From positions 23,701,805-23,765,804 of the forward strand of contig OW121856.1 in the NCBI GenBank assembly GCA_933228895.1: DNA of 64,000 bases. The letters are read 5' to 3'. The position numbers and the translations under genes are program-made. Each line of letters opens with the position of its first letter. Position 1 is the stretch's first letter. The DNA is from Platycnemis pennipes (taxonomy: Eukaryota; Arthropoda; Insecta; Odonata; Platycnemididae). The notes beneath the pieces are model-generated. The model was not told the DNA's origin. It made no database searches and was given only the letters and a program-made list of their open reading frames with translations. Below, one piece after another: positions 1 to 11,500 of the stretch.

Positions 1-989
1 ACTCTTATTCTTCTACCGACTAAACCTACGGCAGAAATTTAAATCCACTGAGTTCACTGAAGATTTTTCCAGTGCATAAAAATTGGCGTAATGTAAAAAG
101 GTGTTAATAACTTCTCCCAGAATAGTGAAAGATAGTAATGGCAACGATAAAGACGGCTTATAGATACAACTGTGGGGCATAACATACGATCGGTTTCTAT
201 TCAGCCATATTGTCGTCAAAAGTTGCATAGAGGGTGGTGAATAGCAATGAAAACGGGAAATTTTAGTATTATGTTAAAAGTTACTAATCATCATTACCAC
301 ATTTCAAACCAAGAGAGATAACACACACTGCAGGAAATACAAATGATTTTCTGCAGAATGGCCAGCATTAGATAAAGAACAAGAAAATACAAATAAGAGA
401 AACATTCAGTAGTGTCTTAGAACTCTCCATTATTTACTCTTACATAGGCTACAACAGTGAATATTACACACAGATACAGCACATGGTTAGAAAAGAGTTT
501 TGTTTTTTGTAGCAGGAAAATATCTGAGTAATATATTTTTCTTGCCCTAGCCCTTCTCTTGTGTTCATGTAAAAGGGCACTACCTTTAGGAATCTCTTAT
601 TTAACGCGAGAATTGTTGGGCCGATGGCGTTCATTTACTTCCGTCGCTGCCCTCCGGATGACGCCAGGAAAACTCAATTTGGTTTAATGAAGCCTTACCC
701 TTCCACTCCTCCCACACCATACTAATAATAATATTGCTGCAGTTCCATGTTTGCTGTTTCGCTGTATTGAGCGTGCTGTGTTTCCATTTAATGAACGCGA
801 AGCCAAGATACGGGTGAAAACTTTTTAAAAGTCTGCCAAGGTGGAAGTTTTCAGCAGCGAAGTTTTACCGCCGTGCTTGGGAGCAGAGAGGTCTGAGATT
901 TGAGGTCAGAGAGTAGAGGCTATGGGATAAGGTTGGAGCAGAGGTTAGGGCTACGGCGAATATTTAGCCATGGCGGCAGCGATGGAGGA
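1..989. other. Host flank, no gene recognised
   Basis: AT-rich sequence up to the piggyBac insertion, becoming more GC-rich and G-rich after about 600. The only open frames are short and have no recognisable domain. I see no RNA gene or transposon boundary here. Confidence 0.6.
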
Positions 990-993
990 TTAA

Positions 994-1062
994 CACTTTG
1001 AGACCGAGCGCCATCAATAGATGGCGCGGCGGACTTCGCCCAGGTCCGAGCGCCATCTATAG
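994..1062 (+). repeat. piggyBac copy 1 left terminal and subterminal repeat
   Basis: The terminal CACTTTGAG is followed by a palindromic box at 1009-1026, a variant with CAATAG at its centre. A block at 1032-1062 has a close direct-orientation match at 5582-5612. The boxes are likely transposase-binding sites by analogy with other piggyBac ends; that role is inferred. Confidence 0.7.
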
Positions 1063-1231
1063 CTGCGCTCGGCAGTCATAAACTCGAGAGCCCCGTTCTT
1101 CGCTTTCCCTTCGCTTAGCGGCCTCGGGTCTTCACAGGCATCACCACTTCAGTCTTATCCACCGCAGGGTATGGTTCGGATTTTGCTGTGGCTGCTCGTG
1201 TTTTTCAAGTTACTGTGCAAACTACGACAAG

Positions 1232-1655
1232 GTATGTTTTTATAAATCATCTCATTGTCCTTAAAAAATATCTTTTCGCCTACCTTTTTATATTACTTCT
1301 TATTAATAAAGACTTTCTTCTTGTTCTTTGTTCCAATAGGAGGAGATAAGATTTGTTTTTATATATTCAAAAAATAAAAAACCGTTTTTAAAACCGTTTT
1401 TTCAACGTTGTTTCAACAAATAGAAAGAGACGGGTAAGTTCTATTATTTCGCTTTTTCTATCAATTTTTACTGTAGTCATATGCATTATATTTACAGAAA
1501 TATTATTATAAGAAGTTGTAGGTGGCCTTTTGGGTAGAACGCTGGGATACAGACGGAAGGGTCCCGGGTTCAAGCGTTCTCACTAAATTTTTGTATCGTA
1601 AATAAATAGGTTCCTATTTCTGTGGGATGTGATTTTCAGCTTCCTTTTATTTCAG
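1232..1655 (+). other. Probable 5'UTR intron of the piggyBac transposase
   Basis: A good donor (CAAG|GTATGT) ends at 1231. A pyrimidine-rich acceptor (TTTTATTTCAG) ends at 1655, one base before the start codon context AATGG. The span holds stop codons in all frames and no ORF joined in frame to the transposase, so it fits a non-coding first exon plus an intron. The assignment is based on splice-site consensus only. Confidence 0.45.
1516..1577 (+). repeat. tRNA-like (SINE-type) fragment
   Basis: The segment has an A-box-like GTGGCCTTTTGGGTAGAACG and a B-box-like GGGTTCAAGCG at tRNA-like spacing. The acceptor stem does not close, so it is not a functional tRNA gene. It is most simply a tRNA-derived SINE remnant within the first intron of the transposase. 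Confidence 0.35.
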
Positions 1656-1656
1656 A

Positions 1657-4254
1657 ATGGAGCGATCCAACACCCCTCAACCCTCAACCTCGCGGCAGAG
1701 GAGATCTCCAGCATATTTGGGTAATTTAATTTTTGGCATAATTATTTAGTATAATATATTATTGGGTCATTCCACCTCAATTCAACAAACGTTTGTCCCT
1801 TAGGGTTTCAGATTTTGATAAAAATTGGTGTATGGGAACAAAATCAACTCAAACTGAATGCCTTCAAACAGTTCCGTGAAAAAAAATTTTTGAGCGAATT
1901 ATGCATGTTTTAATTTTTTCGCATTTTTAGCAAAAATCCGAGCCTTAAATCATATTATCACTTATATCTCCGCTTGTAATTGTCATACAGCAATGATTAA
2001 TATCTCTTTTTAAAGCTAAATCTTTATTGAATGCAAATATATCAAGATAAAATTATTTTCTTCTAAACCCTATTGTTGTTAATTACTAATGTTCAAAAAA
2101 TTGTTAATAAACTTTTCTCAAATACTCTATCTCAGAATCGGCCGAAACCTTTTTTCCGTAATCTAAACATAAGCAGCTAACTATTCCAAAAATAAAATTT
2201 AGAAGCAGTTCATAAATGCGTTTTTTATAAATATTTAAACATTTACAATCTTCTCTCGTGCGGCCCGTTGGCTCCCCCTCTTGGAATACATGCAGCGGAC
2301 ACGCGATGCAAGCCTAAAATTTTCCTAATTGCTCAAGGTCGTGGCTATATGAGGTAAAAATATATTATAAACTATAAATGTTAACAACAATTGTTATTTG
2401 TTATGTTGAATGGATGCTTGCAAAGAAATTTACAGAGAATTTTATTTTGAGGGTATTCAGTTTGAGTTGATTTTGTTCCCGTACACCCATTTTTATCAAA
2501 ATCTGAGACCCTAAGGAACAAACGTTTGTTGAATTGAGGTGGAATGACCCATTGTCTTTATTGCAGTAAATTTTCATTTATGTTTTATTTGCTTCATTAT
2601 TCCAGAGGTGGCTGCCAAAAGGAAGAGAGGCCACGAAGCTTCTACAGCAATCACGGAGGGAGAAATACAACAATTTTTGGAAGACGATTCATTGGGAGAA
2701 GACTCGTCTTCCGAATCATGGAGCGATTTCGGCAGTGGGGAGGAAGTTGACGACTGGGAGTCCGAAGAAGCAATAACTCCAGGTAGAGGTCCAACCCCTG
2801 CTCCCCGCCTCTCAGAGGAGAATCCTCCACCCTCATCCCTTATTCCTTCCACTTCCCAAGCACCCACCCCACCGCCCTCTTCCTCTCTTCCCTCCCTCCC
2901 TCCCCAGACACCCCTTGCCTGGTCTGAGGGTGCTTGCCTGCCTGCAGCCCTTCCCTTTCGGGGAAGGGAAGCTCTTCTAACGGCACCCAGTGGAAATAAT
3001 CCCATTGACTATTTCCGCTTGTTTTTCCCTGATGAATTCTTCCAATTAGTAATTCAGAGGACGAACGCCTACGTGGAAAATATTTTCCTAAATCAGGTGG
3101 GTGTTCAACCTCAAAGAGTTACTAATTGGAGCGAATTGACCAGGGAAGAATTTGAAGTGTTTTTGGGATTAATGTTCCATATGGGTACCGTTAGAACTAA
3201 CAGGATAAGGGACTATTGGAACAGGAATGCCAAATTTGATTTGCATTTTTTTCACCGCAGGATGGCGAGAGATAGGTTTCTCGCCATCTTGCAGAGTCTG
3301 CATTTTGCAGAAAATGCAAATGTTGGTGACCCTGCTCCAATAGATCCCTTGTACAAAGTTAGGCCCCTTCTTGACCTTTTTCATAGTATTTCGGAAAAAA
3401 CATATACTCCCGACAGGGTATTATGTATTGATGAATCTATGGTATTGTGGAGGGGTCGCTTGGGGTTCAGGACATTCATCAAAGGGAAGAGGCATAAGTT
3501 CGGAGTCAAACTATACATGCTTACCGAACCCAATGGGTATGTCCTGAATTTCATTGTGTATACGGGCAAAAAGGATCTCGAGTTGGGTGGACGAGGGCAT
3601 GCAAGTAAGGTTGTCCATAAACTTATGGAAGGAAGACAACGAATGGGGTATTCCTTGTTTATGGACAACTATTACAATGATGTCAATTTAGCCCGTGAAC
3701 TACTCAGCAATGAGTGTTATTGCACTGGAACCCTGCGTGGGGACCGTAAAGGGAACCCACCGCAGGTGATCCGGGCTAAATTGAAACGAGGTGAGACAAT
3801 TTGTATGAGTACCGACACAGGGATAAATGTCATGAAATGGAAAGACAAACGGGATGTCCTCTTACTTAGCACTGAATTCGGCAACGACTTGGTCAATGTT
3901 ACTACATCCAGGGGTAACATTGTCCAAAAGCCCAAGGCAGTTGCCGAATACAACAGATGTATGGGGGGCATTGACCGTGTCGACCAACTCATGGCATACT
4001 ATCCCTGTGATCACAAAACTTTAAAATGGTTCAGGAGATTAGGGATTCATGTGATGCATATAATGCTTCTGAATTCCTATCTCCTGTACCAAAAGTTCAG
4101 CTCGCAAAAACTGAGCTTGTACTCATACAGGTTGTCCATCATAGATGCCCTTGCCAAAGGCCAAACGAGAGAGAGTTTGCCCGTTTCACGGGGCCCTTCC
4201 ATAATATCCATAGATTCCCATTTTCCGAAATACTGCGAAAAGAGGAATGACTGA
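1657..4254 (+). CDS. piggyBac transposase (spliced, ends at a premature TGA)
   Basis: Cut-and-paste transposase of the piggyBac (DDE_Tnp_1_7) family. The long open frame from 2606 has no upstream ATG near its 5' end. An exon at 1657-1720 begins ATG GAG CGA, ends TTG G|GTAATT, and joins in frame to the acceptor TTATTCCAG at 2605. This gives about 570 residues with intron 1721-2605. Numbering from the GTG codon at 2608, the N-terminus is acidic, followed by a Ser/Pro-rich linker (about 60-105) and the catalytic domain. The three aspartates are visible at CIDES (275), FMDNYY (353) and GGIDRVDQ (456). The 78-residue spacing of the first two matches the insect piggyBac enzyme. The reading frame stops at TGA 4252-4254, just before the usual Cys-rich domain, which continues in the same frame beyond the stop. 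Confidence 0.92.
1764..2550. mobile_element. MITE inside the transposase intron
   Basis: A 787-bp element whose two ends form an inverted repeat of about 100 bp, roughly 95% identical. Each end starts GGGTCATTCCACCTCAATTC when read inward. It is flanked by ATT (1761-1763 and 2551-2553), a possible 3-bp target duplication. It has no coding capacity, so it is non-autonomous, and I do not assign a superfamily. Without it the host intron would be only about 98 nt, so it expanded a small intron without disturbing either splice site. Confidence 0.85.
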
Positions 4255-4383
4255 AGGGTCCAAAAACGGTGCAGGCAGTGCTCCAAGCTGGGCAAGAAGT
4301 CTGCGGTGACTACCTTTTGCCCTGATTGCCCCGAAGAACCTGGCCTCTGCTTGGATAAATGCTTCCAAGACTTCCATCGGTAA
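4255..4383 (+). pseudogene. piggyBac C-terminal Cys-rich domain, separated by an in-frame TGA
   Basis: Directly after the TGA at 4252-4254, the same frame runs on for 42 codons to TAA at 4381-4383. It encodes a cysteine-rich segment with CRQC, CPDC and CLDKC motifs and a final FHR. This is the zinc-binding C-terminal domain that normally ends piggyBac transposases and helps bind the transposon ends. The stop most simply arose from CGA by C-to-T change. Readthrough of TGA is possible but not shown. A transposase lacking the domain would probably be defective. Confidence 0.8.
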
Positions 4384-5581
4384 TCCCCTCTCCACTGCCG
4401 AAAATGTAAATATTGTACATTTTGTACATATGATAAATCTTGTAAATAATGAAAATAATTTTATTGTAAATATTGAATATAAATTTAATCTTGTAAAAAA
4501 ATCTTGTAAATATTGAAAATAAATTTATTGTAAATACTTAAAATATTGTAAACAATACGATTATTGCATATTCAAAACATTGTACCTATGCAATAAATAT
4601 GTTAAGATATACTGTATATAAGTGTACAAAAATATATGTAAATATATTACGAATAATTTGGAAATTGTTTTCCTAACTTATTTACTTTTTCTACATTACT
4701 GCAGACTATTTAACTTTCAGATATTGTTGATAGCAATGGAATAAACTATGTATGCATTAGGATCAATATTTTGGAAAATATGCCTTGGATTTCTGTTATT
4801 TGTCAAAGTTGGTTGTTTGGGTATGTTTCGTCGGCCGATCAAAGAGGAAAGCACCCTCGCCGGGAAGCGGCCTCCTCGCCTTGCTCTTCCGCTGCTGCTG
4901 CATAACAATAGGGTCCCCTCTTGCGCCGAAAGTACCCCAGCGGCCGTCCTTGGGTTGGAAGCTTATCGTGGAGCGTTCACTGACCCTTTTCAACATGAAA
5001 GGATGCCGTTCCTGGCATCGTGGAGGTGTAAAATAAGTGCGTGCCGGGAGGCGTGTGGATGCGGTCGAGTGTTGGGGCGTGGGGAGGCACGTTTGGCACG
5101 TGCTCATAACATAACATGTTTTTCGTCCTCGAACGAATTCTCGTACGTCATTTCGATACTGTAAGAGGCACCATGATTCAGACCACCCGCAGGGACTCAC
5201 CCGAGACCTCCCTAACCTTCGCACACGCACTTGAAGCTCGCCTTTGGGAGGGTGGAACTCTAGCGCTTATCTGTCAACTCGTGTAAAGGCAGGCGTTTCA
5301 TAATCATCGATGCAAATTTACATATAAGCTTTAACATTAGCTTTCTAATAATTGAACTTGGTAAAATTATTGATAAAGAATAAAAAACGAGCCTTACTAG
5401 AAAAATTTTAAAGATAAAGAACTATTATTTAAATAATTCTAATTTAACTTAATTTAAATTTATCGCCATTCAAATGAGAAACTATCCCTAGAATATAAGA
5501 ATTACGATTCTTTAGTAAAATCCGGTTGAAAAAATTGCCGTACACGATATTCGTAAAATATTACGCTCACCAGGACCCTTT
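4384..5581. other. piggyBac copy 1 3' region, no further gene
   Basis: 4438-4560 is AT-rich, with two to three diverged tandem copies of a TTGTAAATATTGAAAATAAATTTA-like unit and several AATAAA signals that could end the transposase mRNA. From about 4830 to 5260 the composition becomes GC-rich, unlike the rest of the element. This suggests captured or inserted sequence, although I found no terminal repeats around it. Open frames here lack recognisable domains. Confidence 0.45.
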
Positions 5582-5771
5582 GACTTCGCCAGGTGCCGAG
5601 CGCCATCTATAGATGGCGGCAAAAAAAATTCACAAAAAACCAATAAAAAATTCAATGTAAAGACTTATTTTGGTCACCATTGGCATAATATAACACTTTC
5701 GAGTTCAGATCATGAAAAAAAAAGTTTCGGATTTCGGAAAAGTTAAAATTTTATACTTCGGGCTGAAAGTG
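5582..5771. repeat. piggyBac copy 1 right subterminal and terminal repeat
   Basis: The block 5582-5612 repeats 1032-1062 in direct orientation and contains the perfect 18-nt palindrome CGCCATCTATAGATGGCG at 5601-5618. The extreme end reads CTGAAAGTG next to TTAA. An internal ACACTTTCGAG at 5694 repeats the terminal motif. Confidence 0.65.
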
Positions 5772-5775
5772 TTAA

Positions 5776-7689
5776 GGGGTGAGTAGAGCGGGGGTGTAGA
5801 AAGGGGAAGTCACGGTGGGCAGTGCGAGGAATACCAGAGAGAAACAGACAAGTTCGGCACTGATTTAATCAGTTGTTTCTTATGATCACGAAATTCTCCC
5901 AGTGGCATGAGAAAGAGCATCGCATACATGATTCTAAAATGAAATAACTTAATTTTGGGTTCAATTAGCCCTTGAAATAGGAGAATTTGAATTTAAAAAC
6001 AATAATTAAATTAATTTATAATTCATTTAATGAAGTTTAATTATTACCTCATATTTCCTAAGATGATATTAAAAGGTGTTCCTTTTCTATTCATAAAGGC
6101 AGGTAGATGCATATAAACATAAAAAACGAAGAATTTACTAAACAAGGAATCAAACCAAGGACATTTGGAATGCCAAGCGAAAGCGTAAGTTACCACGCTT
6201 GGGGGTTTGTCTTCTCGAAATCCTTATTAGTAGGGTGGTTATCGTATTACCCATAGTGCAAAAAGATCCTTCGTTTAGGTAACATTTCTCTGGAAATTTT
6301 CAACGCAAACATTGGGTATCAGCCGTAAATAGCGACAGGCTGAAATGCTGAATGTTATCAAAGATATGCTGGGAATGTGATGAATAGAAATAGAAGTTAT
6401 TATGTGTAGTATGAAGAGGGCTTGAAAAATGCAGACGTGAGGAGATAAATAGGAAGCAGTAGCAACGGTTAGGTAAACTAAATGCATAGAAAAGAGCTCG
6501 AATGCTCAACCAAAACAAAGACAAATGGTATTGATAATAAATCACAAATAATTTAATGATTACGTGGCAGGAACTGCATGTCCATTCCATAATGATATGC
6601 TGGAAAAGAATATTACGGATGAAAAAAATGCAAATTCGGTAAATCACATATTAATTAGGAAACAAATATATAAATATTTCATCCGTCAATTGTGCTCGCT
6701 AATTAGAGTAAGAGGAGAATGAATGGAATTGGAAGGGGCAATATGCGAATGAAAAATATACAGGAATACTAGAGTGAAAGAATGAGGAAAGACTACGGAA
6801 AATGAATGCAACGAGATAATAAAATTAAATAGTAGGTTCACAAAGTTACTAGAGAGACTACTGACAATATTAAGGTGGGTATTATCCGTTAAAATGGGCA
6901 TACTTTTCTCACAAATACCTTGCACATGGAGCCTGGTCAAAACGCTTTGCGAATCGTCTCTGGCGACGCCAAAATTGAGATGAAATATGCGATAACGTTG
7001 AGCAATATGCTGAAATTCGCATGAAAATACAGGTTTTGAGAAGACGTCGGGCAGAATGACGTGGAAAAATTTATTGGGAATATTATCGAAGTTTGTGAGA
7101 GAGTGAGGAAACAGGAAGATGCTTTAAGATTAAATATGGTGCAAGAAACCCAAACTTTGGAACGGAATGAATGAAAAGAGCTTATCGTGAACAGAGCATC
7201 TTACATATAATTATATTGCGCGGAACATTTTCCTAACTAGCATCTGATGTATTGGTAAAAAAGGAAAGGTTTTTGGGCTATATGAAGAAGCGTAAGAAAT
7301 ACACCAATATTAAGAAAAAATAAATTTCCAGATGAAACCGTCACAGAAATTAAATACAAAAAAGTGTTGTTTCAATAATATTAACCCAAGACAAAAGAAA
7401 AAACTATTAATTATATAATATATTTATTTTAATTGATATTAAGACTATATGTGTGTCTGGAAAGAGAAAAATGTGTATTATATCTATTCTTTCCCCCGTT
7501 ATGAATAATTAAATATTTTGATAAGGAGTATAAGGCATACATATGTAATGTTGAAATACAAATGACGATATGAAAACATATTCGTTATGAAAAACATTGG
7601 GAACCCATTAAATATACATGGCTAACTACAAATGAGGTGATAAAAAGTATACGTACATGGTACATGACAGTAAAGTGTGCATTAAATAT
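5776..7689. other. Host flank, no gene recognised
   Basis: AT-rich DNA with no open frame showing a recognisable domain. The only structure I see is the tRNA-like fragment at 6128-6222. Confidence 0.5.
6128..6222 (-). repeat. tRNA-like SINE fragment (antisense)
   Basis: On the minus strand an A-box-like AAGCGTGGTAACTTACGC is followed by a B-box-like GGTTTGATTCC. The arms do not form a full cloverleaf, so a decayed tRNA-derived SINE head is the likeliest reading. Confidence 0.35.
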
Positions 7690-8500
7690 ATCTAAATGTA
7701 TTTTCATCATCATCGTCAACAATCCCAGGATTGGTTTGATGCAGCCTTCCACTCGATTCTTCTATCGGCCAACTTCTTCATATTGACGTTCCTCTCTTCT
7801 TCAATCCTGTATATTCTGTATATTTTTCATTCCTCTCTTCTTCAATCATTCCTCTCTTTTACATCCTTCACAACTTGCTCTATATGCCTCATAAGAGGAC
7901 TGCCCTTTCCATTCTCCCCTTTCCCTGTTCCCTCGACGATAGTCTTCATCAGGACATCGTGTCTTAAGATGTGACCTATTAAGTTGTCCCGTCTTCTTTT
8001 TAAGGTTTTCTTTAGACATATCTTCTCTCCCATTCTTCTTAAGACTTCTTCGTTTCTCACTCAATCATCTCGAAACATTTTATCTTCATCATTCTTCGGT
8101 AGCACCACATTTCAAATGCCTTTAGCCTGGACTTCTCCGCTGCTGTTATTGTCCGTGCTTCACTGCCATATAGTAGAATGCTCCAGATGTATTTTCTAAT
8201 GAAATGTTTCCTCACTTCCACGCTTGTATTTGCAGCTGTAACCAGAACCTTCTTCTGATGGAATGCCGTTTTCGCTACGGCAATTTTACTTCGTCCATCG
8301 CTGTTACTCGGCTTCCCAGGTAACAGAACTCTTCCACCTCCTCTATTTTTTGTTTTCCTAGTCTAACATTAATCCTGGCTTCCTTCTGCTGCACACTACT
8401 ATCTTTGTTTTCTTTTTTATTGATATTCAGTTTATAATATGTAAAATCATTTGCTTGTGTGGGAAAAACGTAAGGGTAACACCTCATACCTTTAACGAAA
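7690..8500 (-). pseudogene. Non-LTR retrotransposon (RTE/craniofacial-protein-2-like) RT C-terminal fragment
   Basis: Minus-strand translation in several frames gives the C-terminal part of a LINE ORF2. In order from 8487 down there is a FCYLGSRVT segment, then a stretch containing ILLYGSEARTIT and FEMWCYRRM. Next come RRDNLIGHILRHD and an end close to WKAASNQSWDC near 7715. These are hallmark C-terminal motifs of arthropod RTE-like reverse transcriptases. The reading frame is broken by frameshifts and stops, and the polymerase catalytic core is missing, so this is a 5'-truncated, dead copy. A related piece lies on the plus strand at 28085-28305. Confidence 0.85.
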
Positions 8501-11500
8501 AAACACAGAGCAGGAAATTACTTTCAATAAATATTCGATTAAATGATCAGGATATCTGTCAGTATCAGTTTTGCTGAATCACTCGTAAGCAAAAGCCTTT
8601 TTATTTTACACTCAACATCGTTGTATCTACAGATGCATGGTGAGCGGCACCCATGTTCTCAATGAGCATGCATGCACTATTGCCAAGCCACGGACACTGA
8701 AGTGACCCTGCTCACTCAATGCGGTACATATAAGACACTTGCATACAGCGTCACAGCAGGGTTCATCAAATTTGCATATCAAGGCATATTTTTACGGATA
8801 TTGATGGCACAATAGCATATTTGAACTAGAAACCTATCGGTCTTTTACGTATATCTGATCATTCGTTTAGTGCAAAATTGGTATGTAATCGAAGAATTCT
8901 GATTCCAAACGGATTTTACAACGTCTTTAAGGCACATATTAAAAATATATACACGATTCAACTTTTTAAGGCGATTGTTTAAATCTATACATATTTGTAT
9001 GTTTATGTGCGGTGTCAATACTACATGCCATTGATAGGCGAATCTATTTTGGTAGTAAAAATAACAAATGTACAAAAATTGAAAGTAAAATCCTTAGCAA
9101 TTGCTTTGGGACTGTATCATTCTTATAAAATTTTTACTATAGGGTGTTTTGGAAGAATTAAAAATTTAAAATAGAATTATACTCCACAAAAACTGTTTTT
9201 TAACGTCTAATTCAAATCTCCACAAATGGGTTGTCAGGACACATCTATCAATAGAAGATAATTCTTAGTGTGAGAAGCTACCTCTATCTATAATATCATG
9301 GCTATGCAGGCAAAATTCCTACTTTAAACTACTATGATACCATGGATGGAATATCAATTCTTTTGTCATTTCTTGAAAAAAAATAATTTAGTTGTGCTTA
9401 TAACGAAACACCTTCCATATATACAATATTGGCATATATATTTCTAATATATATGCCAATATTGTATCCACCTGTGCATACAGCATAATCAAAATATTTT
9501 CCATAAAATAGTTTATATTCAGATATCTCTACTATGCATTATTTGTTTGGAAAAATTATTTCATATCAGCCAAAAAATAAGTTTATATATACTCCATAAG
9601 AAGAGAAAAATTAAAATGACGCGACTTCAAATGACTTAAATTTTATAGTATTGTGGAAAGAGAAATTGTGAAAAGAATTTTTTTATGCTACTTGGGATAA
9701 GCAACAAAACCAAGAGATCTGAGATTGAATTGCTATCGAGCGAGAGCATTGCATGATTGGCAGAGCACTGCAGACCCTCAAAAATGACGTTTCAATTAAG
9801 GATTTCTGATTGAATTCTGTAATGCATTTTAAAACTCTCATTTGGTGGAACTATACAAAGGTCAACTAATACAAAGTAGGTCTTTGTGGCAAAAACCCCT
9901 AGTCTAATTTGAATGACAAAATGATTCGAAATTGCGAGCATTTGCAATCAAATTTCCGAATCAAACTAGTCCTCTCTTGAATCTATAGTTGCCGGTCGTA
10001 ATCTAATGCTATTTAAATGGCGTCGATGTAGTACTCGCAAATAGAAGTTTTTTGAGGTCAGCAAAAATCTGGAGCATTTTCACACATGCGCAATAGAGAG
10101 GAATTAATTTTTTACCCAGGCGGTACCGAGTGTTATATTTTATTTATTTTTTATAAATTTAATAACATAACGATATCCGGCATTAACCGATGAATTACTA
10201 TTTTAGGTCAACACTTGAATGACTAATTAATTACGTTTGAGCGGAAGAAAAACCTATCATTCCATATCACTCAACTCAACGGTAACTGCAGCCCTCAAGG
10301 CAATACACTCTTTGATCACTAGCACAAAATATTGATTTAGCTATTGGCACACGGTTGCTTCGGATTTTTCTAAAACAATTGTAAACTGGAAAACTTTCAA
10401 TTTTTTCCAATATTCAACTGGGAGAAACACCGAAATCAATATAAATAAAATACACAGCATAGTACAAGACAACTCCTTTTATAGTGCCCTTACCAAAGAG
10501 GAACTCTGATTTTTGTGGACTTATTTCACGTTTCACAGCCATCAGTTGCCATCAAAATAAGAGGCAGGATTCTTCTAAACGGAGCATTAGGCCTCTGATG
10601 TGAATATCGTATTGTCTTATACCTTTAGCAGCCTATCATATTAAAACCGCACTGTCATGCATCAATAGTTATAGTCAAGAATTTTCCTACCGTATCAAAC
10701 TTTTATTTCAAAATAGCCTCATGCCGGAGCACGGGGAATGACGGTTGACCTATTAGGAGTCCACAAATTATTAGAAATTTTCATATGTGAATATCATAGT
10801 CATGGCGCCAAGGTTTTAGTGCAATTTTGAATGCATGCTGAAATTTTCCTTTTTTATTCAAGAAAAACAATCAGTTTATTACTAAAATATACAGCAATTG
10901 ACAGGAAATCTTGTATATGGCAATGTCATGAAATTTCATTGCAAAAAATAACGTGATTACTTCCAAATAGACCTTTGATCGGCGTTAAATCTCCTCCGCG
11001 CTTGAAGGGCTAACTAGACAATTCCCCAAACCTAATATTTATTTTCCCGTGAATACCAATACAGCTTACAAATACATTTTCTTACATAATCAGTTAATTT
11101 TTTTTCAACAATGGATTACTGAGGTCGAAACTTCATGGAAACCCATGCGGATCAGATAAGAACATAATTACTTATCGCTCTCCATAATAAGTGTAAATTT
11201 AAAGTGTTATATACATTGCTGTTGTTGACTCTTATTCTATATTGTATTTCATCCATATCCCCATGGCCATTGATTTGAGAAATCTATGTTTTATAACTTT
11301 TCCTCTCATGAATCTTAATTGCATGCATTCTAACCAATTTTGCGACGCATCTAGCATTACGAGCAGTATTTAAGACACAGATCAACTTGCAACCTATCAT
11401 CCGAACATGCATTTTATATGCTTCCTTTCCCTGGAAACCAATATGAACCCGCATTCGGCATAGGGTATTTCAGATAACATACTCATTTGAACTCCCCTCA

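Larger units (their letters stand above)
994..5771 (+). mobile_element. piggyBac-type DNA transposon (copy 1)
   Basis: A 4.8-kb element bounded by TTAA at 990-993 and 5772-5775, the target duplicated by piggyBac elements. The ends are a short inverted repeat: CACTTTGAG on the left against CACTTTCAG read inward from the right. Both ends also carry a shared subterminal block containing the palindrome CGCCATCTATAGATGGCG. The interior holds a spliced piggyBac transposase on the plus strand, with all three catalytic aspartates. It is longer than the usual 2.5 kb, partly because a 787-bp MITE sits in the transposase intron. About 1.2 kb of unexplained sequence also lies between the coding end and the right terminus. 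A premature TGA suggests the copy may be inactive despite good ends. Confidence 0.9.

Noticed and set aside
2608..2610. GTG as the transposase start codon
   Set aside because: The position follows a clear splice acceptor, and an upstream exon with ATG joins in frame. Non-ATG initiation is unnecessary.
2574..3005. 143-codon minus-strand frame opposite the transposase
   Set aside because: Antisense shadow of the Ser/Pro-rich linker of the piggyBac transposase.
4748..5230. Frames of 138-144 codons on both strands in the piggyBac 3' region
   Set aside because: They overlap each other on opposite strands in GC-rich sequence and have no domains.
9140..9425. Small transposon with GGTGTTT ends
   Set aside because: The end match is only about nine bases and no target duplication is convincing.
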